A stretch of DNA of 64,000 nt from Catellatospora sp. TT07R-123 (lineage in GTDB: Bacteria > Actinomycetota > Actinomycetes > Mycobacteriales > Micromonosporaceae), in assembly GCF_018327705.1 (NCBI RefSeq), contig NZ_BNEM01000002.1:434001-498000 (forward strand), written 5' to 3'. A model generated the notes under the pieces. That model was given only the letters and a program-made list of their open reading frames with translations, was not told where the DNA came from and made no database searches. A program made the translations under genes and the position numbers. Of this stretch, positions 9,366 to 18,956 are shown piece after piece; positions within the stretch are counted from its first letter, which is position 1; each line of letters starts with the position of its first letter.

Positions 9366-10838
9366 CTACCCGTGGACCCTGGATTCCGCAAGCCGCCAGG
9401 CCCGCGCGTCGCCACCGGGCGCGTAGGCGGCCAGTGACGTGTGCGCGCGGATCAGGCCGCGAAGTTCGGCCAGCTCACCGGTCACCGCGCCGAGTGCCCG
9501 GGCCTGGACGAGCGTGTTGCCGAGTGCGGTGGCCTCCACCGGCCCGGCGAGCACCGGCAGACCGCAGGCGTCGGCGGTGAGCTGGCACAGCAGCGCGTTG
9601 CGCGCCCCGCCGCCGACGACATGCACGACTTCGACGTCCTGTCCCGACAGCTGCTGCGCCTGCCGCACCGTCCGGGCGTGCGCGAGTGCGAGGCTGTCCA
9701 GGATGCACCGTGTCAGCGCGGCGGGAGACTCGGGCACCGGCTGGCCCGTACGCAGGCAGGCTTGCCTGATCCGCGCGGGCATGTCCCCCGGCGGCAGGAA
9801 CAGCGGATCATCCGGGTCGATGACCGAGGCGAGTCCGGGCTCCCCGGCGGCCGCCCGCAGGAGCGCGTCGAGGTCGATCTCGGTCCCCGAGGCGCTCCAG
9901 GTGCGCACCGACTCCTGGAGGAGCCACAGTCCCATGACGTTGCGCAGGTAGCGGACGGTCCCGTCGACACCGATCTCGTTGGTGAAGTTCGCCGCCCGGC
10001 TGGCCTCGTCGAGCACCGGCGCCCGCAGCTCGACCCCGACCAGCGACCACGTCCCGCAGGACACGTACGCGAACCGGGGGCTCGCCGCCGGGACGGCCAC
10101 CACGGCCGACGCCGTGTCGTGCGACCCGACCGCGATGACCGGCACCGCGGTGGACAGCCCCGTCTCCTCGGCCACCGCGGGCAGCAGGCGCCCGATCTGC
10201 TCACCGGGCTGGCGCAGCGTGCCCAGCAGCGCCGGGTCCAGTGCCAGTGCGGCCAGCAGCGACTCGGACCAGGTCCGCGAGGTCGCGTCCAGCAGTCCGG
10301 TCGTGGACGCGTTGGTGATCTCCGCGCCGTCGTCGCCCGTCAGCCAGTACGCCAGCAGGTCCGGCAGCAGCAGGAGCCGCCGTGCCTGCGCGAAGGCAGG
10401 CGTGTCCCGTGCCGCCACGAGCTGGTAGACGGTGTTGAACGGCAGGTTCTGCAGCCCGGTGGTGCGGTAGAGGTGCTCGGCGCCGACCTGGGCGTGTACG
10501 GCTTCCATCACTCCGTCGGTGCGATGGTCCCGGTAGCTGACCGGGTTGCCGATCAGCGCACCGGTGCCGTCGAGCAGTCCGTAGTCGACGGCCCAGGAGT
10601 CGATACCGATCCCGTCGAGCCCGCCGGCCGTACGCGCCGCCGCGGTGAGTCCGTCGAGGACGCCCCGGTAGAGGGCGAGCGCGTCCCAGTGCAGGGTCGG
10701 GCCGAGGCGTACGGGCCGGTTGGTGAAGCGGTGGACCTCGGTGAGGCCGAGCCGTTCCGGGCCTACCCGGGCGACCATGACCCGGCCGCTGGAGGCGCCG
10801 AGGTCGGCTGCCGCGACGGTGACGGTGTCCGTGGCCAT
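9366..10838 (-). CDS. rhaB: L-rhamnulokinase
   Basis: Phosphorylates L-rhamnulose to L-rhamnulose 1-phosphate with ATP. 490 aa, the usual length of an FGGY-family sugar kinase. The N-terminal nucleotide motif AADLGASSGRVM is present near residue 9, the substrate-loop segment GIDSWAVDYGLLD near residue 75, and the second actin-fold motif VVHVVGGGARN near residue 405. It is the last gene of the unit and begins 3 bases after the stop of the aldolase-dehydrogenase gene, which indicates translational coupling. The gene order (isomerase, aldolase fusion, kinase) settles which FGGY substrate to assign. Confidence 0.93.
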   Translation of the reverse strand: MATDTVTVAAADLGASSGRVMVARVGPERLGLTEVHRFTNRPVRLGPTLHWDALALYRGVLDGLTAAARTAGGLDGIGIDSWAVDYGLLDGTGALIGNPVSYRDHRTDGVMEAVHAQVGAEHLYRTTGLQNLPFNTVYQLVAARDTPAFAQARRLLLLPDLLAYWLTGDDGAEITNASTTGLLDATSRTWSESLLAALALDPALLGTLRQPGEQIGRLLPAVAEETGLSTAVPVIAVGSHDTASAVVAVPAASPRFAYVSCGTWSLVGVELRAPVLDEASRAANFTNEIGVDGTVRYLRNVMGLWLLQESVRTWSASGTEIDLDALLRAAAGEPGLASVIDPDDPLFLPPGDMPARIRQACLRTGQPVPESPAALTRCILDSLALAHARTVRQAQQLSGQDVEVVHVVGGGARNALLCQLTADACGLPVLAGPVEATALGNTLVQARALGAVTGELAELRGLIRAHTSLAAYAPGGDARAWRLAESRVHG

Positions 10839-10841
10839 GGT

Positions 10842-12884
10842 TCAGCGCAGGAACGCGGCGGCGACGCCGGCATCGACGGGCACGTGCAGGCCGGTGGTGT
10901 GCGACAGGTCCCCGGCGACGAGGGCGAACACGGCGTTCGCGACGTGCTCGGGCAGCACTTCGCGTTTGAGCAGCGTCCGCTGTGCGTAGAACGCGCCGAG
11001 TTCAGACTCGGGTACGCCGTAGACGGCGGCCCGTTGCGCGCCCCAGCCGCCGGCGAAGATCCCGGAGCCGCGGACGACGCCGTCGGGGTTGACGCCGTTG
11101 ACGCGGATGCGGTGCTCGCCGAGTTCGGCGGCGAGCAGGCGCACCTGGTGGGCCTGGTCGGCCTTGGCCGCGCTGTAGGCGATGTTGTTGGGTCCGGCGA
11201 AGACGGAGTTCTTGCTGGAGATGTAGACGATGTCGCCGCCCATGCCCTGGGCGATCATGGTGCGGGCGGCTTCGCGGGCGACGAGGAACGAGCCCTTGGC
11301 CATCACGTCGTGCTGGATGTCCCAGTCGGCTTCGGTGGTGTCCAGCAGCGGTTTGGAGATCGACAGTCCGGCGTTGTTGACGACCAGGTCGACGCCGCCG
11401 AAGGCCAGCGCGCACGCGTCGATCATCGCGGTGACGGCGTGCGCGTCGGTGACGTCGGCGGCCACGCCCACGGCGAGGTCGGTGCCGCCGATCTCGGCGG
11501 CGACGCGGTGGGCGGCCTCGGCGTCGCGGTCGGCGACGACGACGCAGGCGCCCTGCGCGGCCAGCCGGTGGGCGATGGCGCGGCCGATGCCGGAGCCGCC
11601 GCCGGTGACCAGGGCGATCCGGGCGGCCAGCGGGGCGGGTTTGGGCAGCCGGGCGAGCTTGGCCTCCTCCAGCGCCCAGTATTCGATGCGGAACTTCTCC
11701 GCCTCGTCGATCGGCTGGTAGGTGGAGATCGCCTCGGCGCCGCGCATCACGTTGACGGCGTTGACGTAGAACTCCCCCGCGACGCGGGCGGTCTGCTTGG
11801 TGGCGCCGAACGAGAACATGCCCACGCCGGGGACCAGCACGATCGCCGGGTCGGCGCCGCGCATCGGCGGCGAGCCGGGTTCGGCGTGGCGGGCGTAGTA
11901 GCGCGCGTACTCCTGCCGGTAGTCGGCGTGCAGCTCCTTGAGCCGCGCGATCGTCTCCGTCGGCGACGCCGTGGGCGGCAGGTCGAGCACCAAGGGCTTC
12001 ACCTTGGTACGCAGGAAGTGGTCCGGGCAGGAGGTGCCCAGGTCGGCCAGCCGGGGGTGGGCGTCGCGGGACAGGAAGTCCAGCACCACGTCGCTGTCGG
12101 TGAAGTGCCCGACCTGCGGCCGGTCCGTGCTGACCAGGCCCCGGATGACGGGTGCGAGGGCGGCGGCACGGGCCAGCCGCTCCTGCTCGGGCAGCGGCTC
12201 GTATCCGGGCAGGATGGTGCCGAACGGCTCCGGCTTGCCGCGCTCGTCGAGGAACGCCTGCGCCCGCGTGATGATCTCGAGGGTGTTGGCCTCGCACTCG
12301 TGGCTGGTAGCGCCCCAGGCGGTGATGCCGTGCCCGCCGAGGATCACGCCGATGGCCTGCGGGTTGTCCCGGTGCAGCTGGGCGATGTCGAGGCCCAGTT
12401 GGAAGCCGGGCCGGCGCCACGGCGTCCACAGCACCCGGTCGCCGAAGCACTCCTGCGTCAGCGCCTGGCCGTCGGCGGCGGTGGCGAACGCGATACCGGC
12501 GTCGGGGTGCAGGTGGTCGACGTGTGCGGCGTCGACGAGGCTGTGCATGGCGGTGTCGATCGACGGTGCGGCACCGCCGCGGCCGTGCAGGCAGTAGTCG
12601 AACGCGGCGACCATCTCGTCCTCGCGCTCGACCCCGGGGTACACGTCGGCGAGCGCGCGCACCCGGTCCAGGCGCAGGACGGCGAGCCCGGCCTCGGTGA
12701 GCGTGCCCAGGTCACCGCCGGAGCCCTTGACCCAGAGCAGGTCGACGTCGGTGCCGGTGACGGGGTCGAGGTCGGTGCCCTTGGCGGAGGTGTTGCCGCC
12801 CGCGTAGTTGGTGTTGCGCGGGTCCGCGCCGAGGCGGCGGGAACGGGCGACGAGTTCGGCGGGCGTGCTGCTGTGCTGCGGCAT
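10842..12884 (-). CDS. rhaEW: fused L-rhamnulose-1-phosphate aldolase / L-lactaldehyde dehydrogenase
   Basis: 680 aa bifunctional protein. Residues about 1-420 are a class II aldolase with the zinc-site histidine segments HLHPDAGIAF and GGHGITAWG; it splits L-rhamnulose 1-phosphate into DHAP and L-lactaldehyde. Residues about 425-680 are a short-chain dehydrogenase with the Rossmann motif VTGGGSGIGRA, the NNAG motif and the catalytic YSAAK; it is expected to oxidise L-lactaldehyde to L-lactate. This fusion is known as RhaEW in rhamnose pathways of several bacteria, including B. subtilis YuxG. It starts 3 bases after the rhaI stop. The lutABC genes nearby are a sensible outlet for the lactate. 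Confidence 0.92.
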   Translation of the reverse strand: MPQHSSTPAELVARSRRLGADPRNTNYAGGNTSAKGTDLDPVTGTDVDLLWVKGSGGDLGTLTEAGLAVLRLDRVRALADVYPGVEREDEMVAAFDYCLHGRGGAAPSIDTAMHSLVDAAHVDHLHPDAGIAFATAADGQALTQECFGDRVLWTPWRRPGFQLGLDIAQLHRDNPQAIGVILGGHGITAWGATSHECEANTLEIITRAQAFLDERGKPEPFGTILPGYEPLPEQERLARAAALAPVIRGLVSTDRPQVGHFTDSDVVLDFLSRDAHPRLADLGTSCPDHFLRTKVKPLVLDLPPTASPTETIARLKELHADYRQEYARYYARHAEPGSPPMRGADPAIVLVPGVGMFSFGATKQTARVAGEFYVNAVNVMRGAEAISTYQPIDEAEKFRIEYWALEEAKLARLPKPAPLAARIALVTGGGSGIGRAIAHRLAAQGACVVVADRDAEAAHRVAAEIGGTDLAVGVAADVTDAHAVTAMIDACALAFGGVDLVVNNAGLSISKPLLDTTEADWDIQHDVMAKGSFLVAREAARTMIAQGMGGDIVYISSKNSVFAGPNNIAYSAAKADQAHQVRLLAAELGEHRIRVNGVNPDGVVRGSGIFAGGWGAQRAAVYGVPESELGAFYAQRTLLKREVLPEHVANAVFALVAGDLSHTTGLHVPVDAGVAAAFLR

Positions 12885-12887
12885 CGG

Positions 12888-14054
12888 TCAGGCTCCCCAT
12901 CCGGCCTGCTGGCCGCCGACGCGCTCGGATTCGATCCGCTGCTGGTAGCCGCTGCGGTGGTAGGCGGCGATCGGGTCGGGGTCCAGGCCAATCTCCTCGC
13001 GCAGCTCGGCCAGCAGCGGGCGCACGTCGGTGGCGTACGCGTCCATGAGCACGGCGTGCGCGCCCAGGACGTCGCCGCGAAGCTGCGCGGCGGCCAGGGC
13101 GTCGGCGTCCACGAGCAGCGCCTTGGCGGTGGCTTCCTGGACGTTGAGGACCGAGCGGATCAGCGCGGGCACCTTGGCTTCCAGATTGTGGCACTGGTCG
13201 AGCATGTACGCCACGTTGGCCTCAGGCGCGATCGCGTCGGCGCGCACGAGCTCGTGCATGATCCGGAACAGCTGGAACGGGTCGGCCGCGCCGACCATCA
13301 GGTCGTCGTCGGCGTAGTTGCGGCTGTTGAAGTGGAAGCCGCCGAGCTTGCCGAAGCGGCGCAGCACGGTGACCAGGAACTCGATGTTCGTGCCCGGCGC
13401 GTGGTGGCCGGTGTCGACGAGGACCTGCGCCCGGTCGCCCAGGGCCACGCAGTGCGCGTAGGAGGTGCCCCAGTCCGGCAGGTCCATGCTGTAGAAGTGC
13501 GGCTCGAACAGCTTGTACTCCACGAGCATCCGCTGGTCGGGGCCGAGCCGGTCGTACGTCTGCGACAGTGCGTCGGCGAGGCGGTCCTGGCGGGCCGCGA
13601 TCGAGTCCTGGCCGGCGTAGTTGGTGCCGTCGGCGAACCACAGCGACAGGATCGACGAGCCGGTGGCGTCCATGATGTCGACGCATTCGAGCAGGTGGTC
13701 GAGGGCCTTGCGGCGCACCTGGGGGTCGGGGTGGCAGACGCTGCCGAGCTTGTAGTCGTTGTCCTGGAACACGTTCGGGTTGATCGCGCCGATGGCGATC
13801 CCCTGCTCGGCGGCGAAGCGGGCCAGGTCGGCGAAGTCGTCCACCCGGTCCCACGGGATGTGCAACGCCACGCTGGGCGCGGCGCCGGTCAGGCGGTGCA
13901 CCATCGCCGCGTCGGCGATCTTCTCGTACGCGTCGCGGGGTACCCCCTGCTGGGCGAACACCTTGAACCTGGTGCCCGAGTTGCCGTACGCCCAGGACGG
14001 CGTCTCGATGGGCATGGCCCGCAGGGCCGCTTTGACGGCAGCGTGGTCGTTCAT
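12888..14054 (-). CDS. rhaI: L-rhamnose isomerase
   Basis: 388 aa TIM-barrel isomerase converting L-rhamnose to L-rhamnulose. Length and sequence fit the RhaI (Pseudomonas stutzeri) type rather than the E. coli RhaA type. Metal-site segments can be seen: LVEYKLFEPHFY near residue 180, VDTGHH near residue 208 and GGFHFNSRNYADDD near residue 240. Start is ATG 14054 with AGGAGA 6 bases upstream. It is the first enzyme gene after the sugar-binding lipoprotein gene, from which it is separated by a strong hairpin. Confidence 0.93.
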   Translation of the reverse strand: MNDHAAVKAALRAMPIETPSWAYGNSGTRFKVFAQQGVPRDAYEKIADAAMVHRLTGAAPSVALHIPWDRVDDFADLARFAAEQGIAIGAINPNVFQDNDYKLGSVCHPDPQVRRKALDHLLECVDIMDATGSSILSLWFADGTNYAGQDSIAARQDRLADALSQTYDRLGPDQRMLVEYKLFEPHFYSMDLPDWGTSYAHCVALGDRAQVLVDTGHHAPGTNIEFLVTVLRRFGKLGGFHFNSRNYADDDLMVGAADPFQLFRIMHELVRADAIAPEANVAYMLDQCHNLEAKVPALIRSVLNVQEATAKALLVDADALAAAQLRGDVLGAHAVLMDAYATDVRPLLAELREEIGLDPDPIAAYHRSGYQQRIESERVGGQQAGWGA

Positions 14055-14086
14055 ATCGTCTCCTGTGCTACGCCGAACGGGGTGAC

Positions 14087-14119
14087 GGTGCGGGCGGCGC
14101 GGCTCGCGCCGCCCGCACC
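14087..14119 (-). terminator. intra-operon hairpin between binding-protein gene and rhaI
   Basis: A perfect 15-bp GC-rich stem (14087-14101 with 14105-14119) and a 3-base loop. It sits 10 bases past the binding-protein stop. Such hairpins often stabilise or partly terminate the upstream message, giving more binding protein than downstream enzyme. Confidence 0.6.
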
Positions 14120-14129
14120 AGGGCCGCCG

Positions 14130-15107
14130 TTACTTGATGGTGGCGACGTTGTCCTTGGTGACCAGCAGAACCGGGTTGAAGACCTCCCGCTCGGCCGCGT
14201 TGCCGAAGGTGATCGCCTCCTTGCTCAGGGCCTGGCCGGCGAGCTTCACGGTCAGGGCGCCCATCGCGGCGGGGTCCTGCGCGACGGTGGCGGCCAGGCC
14301 GCCGCCCTTGATCGCGGTCAGCGCCTCCGGGTCGGCGTTGAAGCCGACGGTGACGATGTCGGTGACCGGGTTCTTGCCGGCGTCCTTGACCGCGTTGGCC
14401 GCGGCGACACCCATCGGGTCGTTGCAGGAGAACACGCCCGCGACGTCGGGGTTCTTGGCCATGATGTCCTTCATGACCTTGTAGCCCTCTTCGGCCTTGG
14501 AGTTGCCGGACAGCTCGGCGACGACCTTGAAGCCGAGCCCCTCGATCGCCTCCTTGAACCCGGCGTTGCGGCGGGCGGCGTAGACCGCCGACGGCTCGCA
14601 GGTGATCGAGGCGACGTTCTTGCTGGTCTTGCCGTTGGCCGCGATCTGCTTGGCCATGTACTCCGCGGCGAGCTTGCCGCCGCCGGCGTTGTCGGAGATG
14701 ACGATCGCGTCGTACGGGGCACCGCCGCCGCCGATGTCGTCGACGATCACCGGCACGCCCTTGGCCTTGGCCTTGGCGATGATCGGGCCGAGCGCGCTGG
14801 GCTTGAACGGGCTGATGATCAGCACGTCGACGCCCTGGTCGATGAGCGCCTGGGCGCCGGTGACCATCTCGTTCTCGTCGCTCTTCTCGTCGTGGAGCTT
14901 GAACTCCCAGCCCTTGGCGGCGACCGCCTCGCGGGTGCCCTTCTCCATCTTCTGGAAGAACTCGTACTGCATGTCGTAGACCGAGAAGCCGACGACGACC
15001 TTGTCGTCGCCGCCCTTGTCCCCGCTGGGCGCGTTGGAGTCCGAGCAGCCCGCCAGGACCAGCGCGCCGGTCAGGGCGAGCGGGACGAGGACCTTCTTGA
15101 GCATCAC
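14130..15107 (-). CDS. sugar-binding lipoprotein of ABC importer (probably L-rhamnose)
   Basis: 325 aa periplasmic-binding-protein-like lipoprotein (Peripla_BP_4 type). The signal peptide ends in a lipobox (LVLAGC, Cys near residue 21), so the protein is tethered outside the membrane. The body has the two-lobe fold of CUT2 sugar-binding proteins, like rhizobial RhaS. GTG 15107 and the ATG one codon later are both possible; AAGGAG lies 7 bases before the GTG. It follows the two permease genes on the same strand and precedes rhaI, so rhamnose is the likely ligand. An operator 43 bases upstream implies its own control point. Confidence 0.88.
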   Translation of the reverse strand: MMLKKVLVPLALTGALVLAGCSDSNAPSGDKGGDDKVVVGFSVYDMQYEFFQKMEKGTREAVAAKGWEFKLHDEKSDENEMVTGAQALIDQGVDVLIISPFKPSALGPIIAKAKAKGVPVIVDDIGGGGAPYDAIVISDNAGGGKLAAEYMAKQIAANGKTSKNVASITCEPSAVYAARRNAGFKEAIEGLGFKVVAELSGNSKAEEGYKVMKDIMAKNPDVAGVFSCNDPMGVAAANAVKDAGKNPVTDIVTVGFNADPEALTAIKGGGLAATVAQDPAAMGALTVKLAGQALSKEAITFGNAAEREVFNPVLLVTKDNVATIK

Positions 15108-15149
15108 GGTGATGCTCCTTCCGTGCGAAATGTGGACGGATACATGGGG

Positions 15150-15163
15150 TTAATACGTTTCAA
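15150..15163. promoter_or_regulatory. LacI-type operator upstream of sugar-binding lipoprotein gene
   Basis: TTAATACGTTTCAA, matching 12 of 14 positions of the consensus TTGAAACGTTTCAA built from the other sites in this window. It lies in the 95-base gap before the binding-protein start. I see no clear -35/-10 pair there. Confidence 0.65.
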
Positions 15164-15175
15164 TTCCGCCGTGCC

Positions 15176-15195
15176 CACGGCGCCGGAGCGCCGTG
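15176..15195 (-). terminator. short hairpin after the second permease gene
   Basis: 7-bp stem CACGGCG/CGCCGTG with a 6-base loop just after the permease stop and just before the operator. It may weaken read-through between importer membrane genes and the binding-protein gene. Confidence 0.4.
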
Positions 15196-15202
15196 CTGTG
15201 GT

Positions 15203-16219
15203 TCACCGGGCCAGGCCCGGTTTGGGCGTTCGCCCGCCCAGTCCGGTCACCGCGCGCCGCAGGGAGCCGGGCGCGGCGAAGCGGGTACGGAGCCCGTCGA
15301 TGGTCAGGGCGATGATGAGGACTCCACCGAGCACGATGCGCTGGTAGGCCGACGGCACCCCCTGGCTGACGAGCATGTCGTTGAGCACGCTGACCAGGAG
15401 CACCGCGGAGAAGGTGCCGATCAACGTGCCCTTGCCGCCCTTGAGGCTGGTGCCCCCGAGGACGACCGCGGCGATCACTTTGAGTTCGAACCCGTCCTGG
15501 GCCGAGCCGTCGGCTGTCCACACCCGGGTGATGTAGGTCAGCGCGGCGATCCCGACGCTGACTCCCACCAGGGCGAAGACGAAGAAGCGCAGCCGGGTCG
15601 GGGAGATCCCGCAGAACCGGGCCGCCTCCGGCGAGGAGCCGTAGGCGAGCACCCGGCGGCCGGTGGCGGTCCGCCGCAGCAGCACCCAGGCCGCCCCGTA
15701 GACGGCCAGCATGATGAGGAAGGGCAGGGGCAGCCCGGCCACGTCGAGCCCGCCGATCTTCACGAACGGCGAGCCGATCTGGTCGTAGGGCAGGGTCTTG
15801 GGCCCGTCCTGGGTGAGGATGTAGGCCACGCCCCGGAAGACGAACAGGGTGCCGAGGGTGGCCACGAACGGGGGCACCCGCAGCCGGGTGATCAGGCTGG
15901 CGTTGACCAGCCCGCAGGCGAGCCCGGTGGCCAGCGCCGCCGCGACGGCCAGCGCCGTGCCGCCCGCGGCGTAGCCCATGAGCGACACCACGCTGCACAG
16001 GGCCAGCTGCCCGCCGACGGACAGGTCGAACGCGCCGCTGGCGATCGCGAAGGTCATCCCGGCCGCGACGATGCCCAGGTAGGCGCTCTCGCGCAGCACC
16101 GACTGCGCGTTGTCGAGGCTGAAGAAGTCCGGGGTGACCACCGGTGCGACAGCCAGGAGCAGCAGCAGGATCGCGGTGATGCCCCAGGTGTCCCACAGCC
16201 TGCCCAGCGAGGTCTTCAT
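15203..16219 (-). CDS. ABC sugar importer permease (second subunit)
   Basis: 338 aa inner-membrane permease of the CUT2/RbsC family. I chose ATG 16219 because it overlaps the preceding permease stop (ATGA) and gives a normal N-terminus ([21 protein letters not shown]). About nine hydrophobic helices are visible. The family motif [15 protein letters not shown] near residue 65 and the coupling-loop segment [21 protein letters not shown] near residue 250 are intact. It pairs with the next permease gene to form the membrane channel, matching rhizobial RhaP/RhaQ arrangements. Confidence 0.9.
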   Translation of the reverse strand: MKTSLGRLWDTWGITAILLLLLAVAPVVTPDFFSLDNAQSVLRESAYLGIVAAGMTFAIASGAFDLSVGGQLALCSVVSLMGYAAGGTALAVAAALATGLACGLVNASLITRLRVPPFVATLGTLFVFRGVAYILTQDGPKTLPYDQIGSPFVKIGGLDVAGLPLPFLIMLAVYGAAWVLLRRTATGRRVLAYGSSPEAARFCGISPTRLRFFVFALVGVSVGIAALTYITRVWTADGSAQDGFELKVIAAVVLGGTSLKGGKGTLIGTFSAVLLVSVLNDMLVSQGVPSAYQRIVLGGVLIIALTIDGLRTRFAAPGSLRRAVTGLGGRTPKPGLAR

Positions 16220-17175
16220 GAGGTCGCCTCCCGGGCGGTCGGAACGACGGTGGTGTCGGCGCGGCGCAGGCCCTTGAGGGCGAGGGCGGCGATGAGCAGC
16301 AGCCCGACGCTGATCCGCTGGTACGCCGGCGGGGTGTTGAGCAGGTTCAGCCCGTTGCGGATCGTCTCGATGAGCACCGCGCCCAGGACGGTGCCCACGA
16401 TGGACGCCCGCCCGCCCAGCAACGCGGTCCCGCCGATGACGACGACGGTGATCGCGTCGAGCTCGAAGCCGAGGCCCAGCTGCCCGTTGCCCTTCTGCAA
16501 CTGGCTGGAGATCAGCAGGCCCCAGGCGCCGCCCGCGATGCCGACCAGCGTGTAGACCGCGATGCGGATGCGGTCGACGGGCAGGCCGGACACGCGGGCC
16601 GCCTCGCGGTTGGACCCGATCGCGCACACCCAGCGGCCGAACCGGGTCCGGTTCATGGCCCACCACGCCGCCGCGGTCGCGACGGCGACCAGGACGATCG
16701 GCATCGGTACGCCCAGCGGACGCCCACCGACCAGGTATTTCAGACCGGCGGAGCTGATGATCTGGTCGTGCCCGTCGGAGTAGGCCAGGGCGACGCCCCG
16801 GACGATGACGAGCGTGGCCAGGGTCGCGATGAACGGCGTGACCCCGAGTTTCGTCACGACCAGGCCGTTGGCCAGGCCGATCACGGCGCCGACCACGAGC
16901 GCGAGCGCCATCGCGACGGCCAGCGGCCGACCGGCGATCAGGGCGCTACAGCAGACGACTCCGGCGAGGGAGACGGTGGAGCCGACCGACAGGTCGAACT
17001 CCCCCATCGCCAGGCAGAAGGTCATGGCCAGGCCCGGCAGCGCCACGATCCCTGCGGCGACCAGCACGTTCTCTATGTTCGCGCCGGTCAGGAAGCTGTC
17101 GGTGGCGACCGCGAGCGCGATGATCACGGTGAGCAGGGGCAGCACGAGCGGTGCCCGGCGCAGCAGGGCGGTCAT
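16216..17175 (-). CDS. ABC sugar importer permease (first subunit)
   Basis: 319 aa CUT2-family permease. ATG 17175 overlaps the stop of the ATPase gene, and its own stop overlaps the following permease start, so three genes are translationally coupled. Motifs: [15 protein letters not shown] near residue 58 and [21 protein letters not shown] near residue 240. Both permeases share the fold but are clearly different sequences, as expected for a heterodimeric channel. Confidence 0.9.
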   Translation of the reverse strand: MTALLRRAPLVLPLLTVIIALAVATDSFLTGANIENVLVAAGIVALPGLAMTFCLAMGEFDLSVGSTVSLAGVVCCSALIAGRPLAVAMALALVVGAVIGLANGLVVTKLGVTPFIATLATLVIVRGVALAYSDGHDQIISSAGLKYLVGGRPLGVPMPIVLVAVATAAAWWAMNRTRFGRWVCAIGSNREAARVSGLPVDRIRIAVYTLVGIAGGAWGLLISSQLQKGNGQLGLGFELDAITVVVIGGTALLGGRASIVGTVLGAVLIETIRNGLNLLNTPPAYQRISVGLLLIAALALKGLRRADTTVVPTAREATS

Positions 17176-18710
17176 GACACCGGCTCCGGCGAGAAGATCC
17201 GCCGACCGGTGCTGGCGCACGTCATGACGTTCTCCTCGGTGCGGTCGTCGCCGGTCAGGTGCCCGGCGACGCGGCCGCCGGCCAGGACGTAGACGCGGTC
17301 GCTGATGCCGAGCAGCTCGGGCAGATCGCTGGAGATCATGATCACGCCGGCTCCCTGCGCGGTGATCTCGTTGATGAGGTGGTGGATCTCGACCTTGGCA
17401 CCGATGTCGACTCCCCGGGTGGGTTCGTTGAGGATCAGCAGCCGCCCGCCGGGGGCCAGTGCCCGCCCGAACAGGACCTTCTGCTGGTTGCCGCCGGACA
17501 GTTGCCCGATGAGCTGGTCCGGCCCGGTGGCGCGGATGGCCAGGCGGTCGCGGTAGGTGGAGAAGACGCCCAGCTCCGCCGCCGGTGACAGCAGGCGGCC
17601 GAGCGCGCCGCGCACCCTGTCCAGGACGGAGATGGTGACGTTGTGGCGCACGGTGAGGTCGGGCAGGATGCCGGCCGCCTTGCGGTCCTCGTGCAGGAAC
17701 CCGATCCCGGCGCGCATCGCGTCGGCGGGGCCGTCCGGGCGGTAGGGTTCGCCGCCCAGGCGCATCCGGCCCGCCGTCACCGGCAGGGCACCGAAGATCA
17801 CCTGGGACAGTTCGGGCTGCCCGGCTCCGGCGACACCGCCGATGCCGACGATCTCCCCCGCCCGTACGGTGATCGACACCTCGCGCAGCTGCCGTCCCGC
17901 GCTGACCCCGTCGAGTTCCAGCACGACCTCGCCGCTGACGGCGTCGCCCCGCGGGAACAGGGCCGCGACGTCCCGCCCGACCATCCACCGCACCAGCTCG
18001 TCGGTGCTCGTCTCGGCCAGCGGCACGGTGCGTACGTGGCGGCCGTCGCGCAGGACGGTGACCCGGTCGGCGACCGCGAAAACCTCGTCGAGGCGGTGGC
18101 TGACGTAGATGACGCTGCGGCCCTCGGCGCGCAGGCGGCGCACCACGTCCAGGAGGCGGGTGACCTCGTCGGCCGACAGCGCGGCCGTCGGCTCGTCCAT
18201 GACGATGATGCGGCCGTCCACCGACAGCGCCTTGGCGATCTCGACGAGCTGCTGCTCGGAGACGGTCAGGCTGCTCACCGGCGCGGCCGGGTCGATGGCG
18301 ACCCCGAGGGTGGCGAACAGCTCCGCGGCACGGCGGTTGATCTCGGCATAGCGGATGCCCCTGGTGAGGGGGTGGATCGGCTCCCGGCCGGAGAACACGT
18401 TCTCGGCGACGGTGAGATCGGGGTAGAGGTTGAACTCCTGGTAGATGACCGCGATGCCGGCGTGCACGGCGTCGGCGGGACGGCGGGGGCGGTAGGCGGC
18501 TCCGCCGAGCGTGATCGCCCCGGCGCTGGGCCGGTGCAGTCCACCGAGGACCTTCAGCAGCGTGGACTTGCCGGCTCCGTTCTCGCCGACCAGCGCGTGG
18601 ACCTCACCGGCCGCCACGTCGAAGTGCACGCCGTCCAGTGCGCGTACGCCGGGGAACTCCACGGTCAGGCCGTCGACCTGTAGCAGCGCTGGTGTTCCGG
18701 TGTCTGCCAC
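17172..18710 (-). CDS. ABC sugar importer ATPase, two nucleotide-binding domains
   Basis: 512 aa duplicated ATPase of a CUT2-type importer (rhizobial RhaT, RbsA/XylG relatives). The first domain has Walker [10 protein letters not shown], signature [15 protein letters not shown] and Walker [12 protein letters not shown]. The second has signature [15 protein letters not shown] and Walker [13 protein letters not shown], with a degenerate Walker A ([11 protein letters not shown]), the normal condition in this family. GTG 18710 has a GGGAGGA site. It is the first gene of the transport unit, directly downstream of an operator-containing promoter. Confidence 0.93.
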   Translation of the reverse strand: MADTGTPALLQVDGLTVEFPGVRALDGVHFDVAAGEVHALVGENGAGKSTLLKVLGGLHRPSAGAITLGGAAYRPRRPADAVHAGIAVIYQEFNLYPDLTVAENVFSGREPIHPLTRGIRYAEINRRAAELFATLGVAIDPAAPVSSLTVSEQQLVEIAKALSVDGRIIVMDEPTAALSADEVTRLLDVVRRLRAEGRSVIYVSHRLDEVFAVADRVTVLRDGRHVRTVPLAETSTDELVRWMVGRDVAALFPRGDAVSGEVVLELDGVSAGRQLREVSITVRAGEIVGIGGVAGAGQPELSQVIFGALPVTAGRMRLGGEPYRPDGPADAMRAGIGFLHEDRKAAGILPDLTVRHNVTISVLDRVRGALGRLLSPAAELGVFSTYRDRLAIRATGPDQLIGQLSGGNQQKVLFGRALAPGGRLLILNEPTRGVDIGAKVEIHHLINEITAQGAGVIMISSDLPELLGISDRVYVLAGGRVAGHLTGDDRTEENVMTCASTGRRIFSPEPVS

Positions 18711-18749
18711 CGCGGTCCTCCCTTCGCAGGAACCTGCACTAAGATCAAT

Positions 18750-18763
18750 TTGAATCGTTTCGG
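18750..18763. promoter_or_regulatory. LacI-type operator, importer operon side
   Basis: TTGAATCGTTTCGG, 11 of 14 matches to the local consensus. It lies 16 bases downstream of the predicted -10 of the importer promoter, so a bound repressor would block the start of transcription. Confidence 0.7.
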
Positions 18764-18779
18764 GCTTCGGGTGGAACGT

Positions 18780-18808
18780 ACGCTACGATTCGGTTGCCGG
18801 ACTGTCAA
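18780..18808 (-). promoter_or_regulatory. promoter of the sugar importer operon
   Basis: On the minus strand: -35 TTGACA (18803-18808), 17-base spacer, -10 TAGCGT (18780-18785). The -35 is a perfect vegetative-type hexamer. It points to the ATPase gene starting at 18710. Confidence 0.65.
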
Positions 18809-18873
18809 CAGTTCAGTCCCCACAACCGCTCCGAGTGCTCATTTCGTTAGCGGGCAACCTGATCCTGACGCGG

Positions 18874-18887
18874 TTGACACGTTTCAG
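18874..18887. promoter_or_regulatory. LacI-type operator over the regulator's own promoter
   Basis: TTGACACGTTTCAG, 12 of 14 matches to the consensus. It overlaps the -35 hexamer of the promoter reading toward the LacI gene, which predicts autorepression. Confidence 0.7.
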
Positions 18888-18901
18888 TTCCGGCGTACGC
18901 T
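18874..18901 (+). promoter_or_regulatory. promoter of the lacI-lutABC transcript
   Basis: -35 TTGACA (18874-18879), 16-base spacer, -10 TACGCT (18896-18901), 55 bases before the LacI start codon. Confidence 0.6.
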
Positions 18902-18956
18902 GAAGCCGCTCCGAGCCCCGGGGCGGTCCCACCCTCCGTCACACCACCGAGGAGCC

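Noticed and set aside
9441-15347. A very long open frame on the plus strand across the rhamnose genes
   Set aside because: It is the mirror of six well-supported minus-strand genes. The translation is low-complexity (Gly, Arg, Val, His) as expected for the antisense of GC-rich coding DNA.
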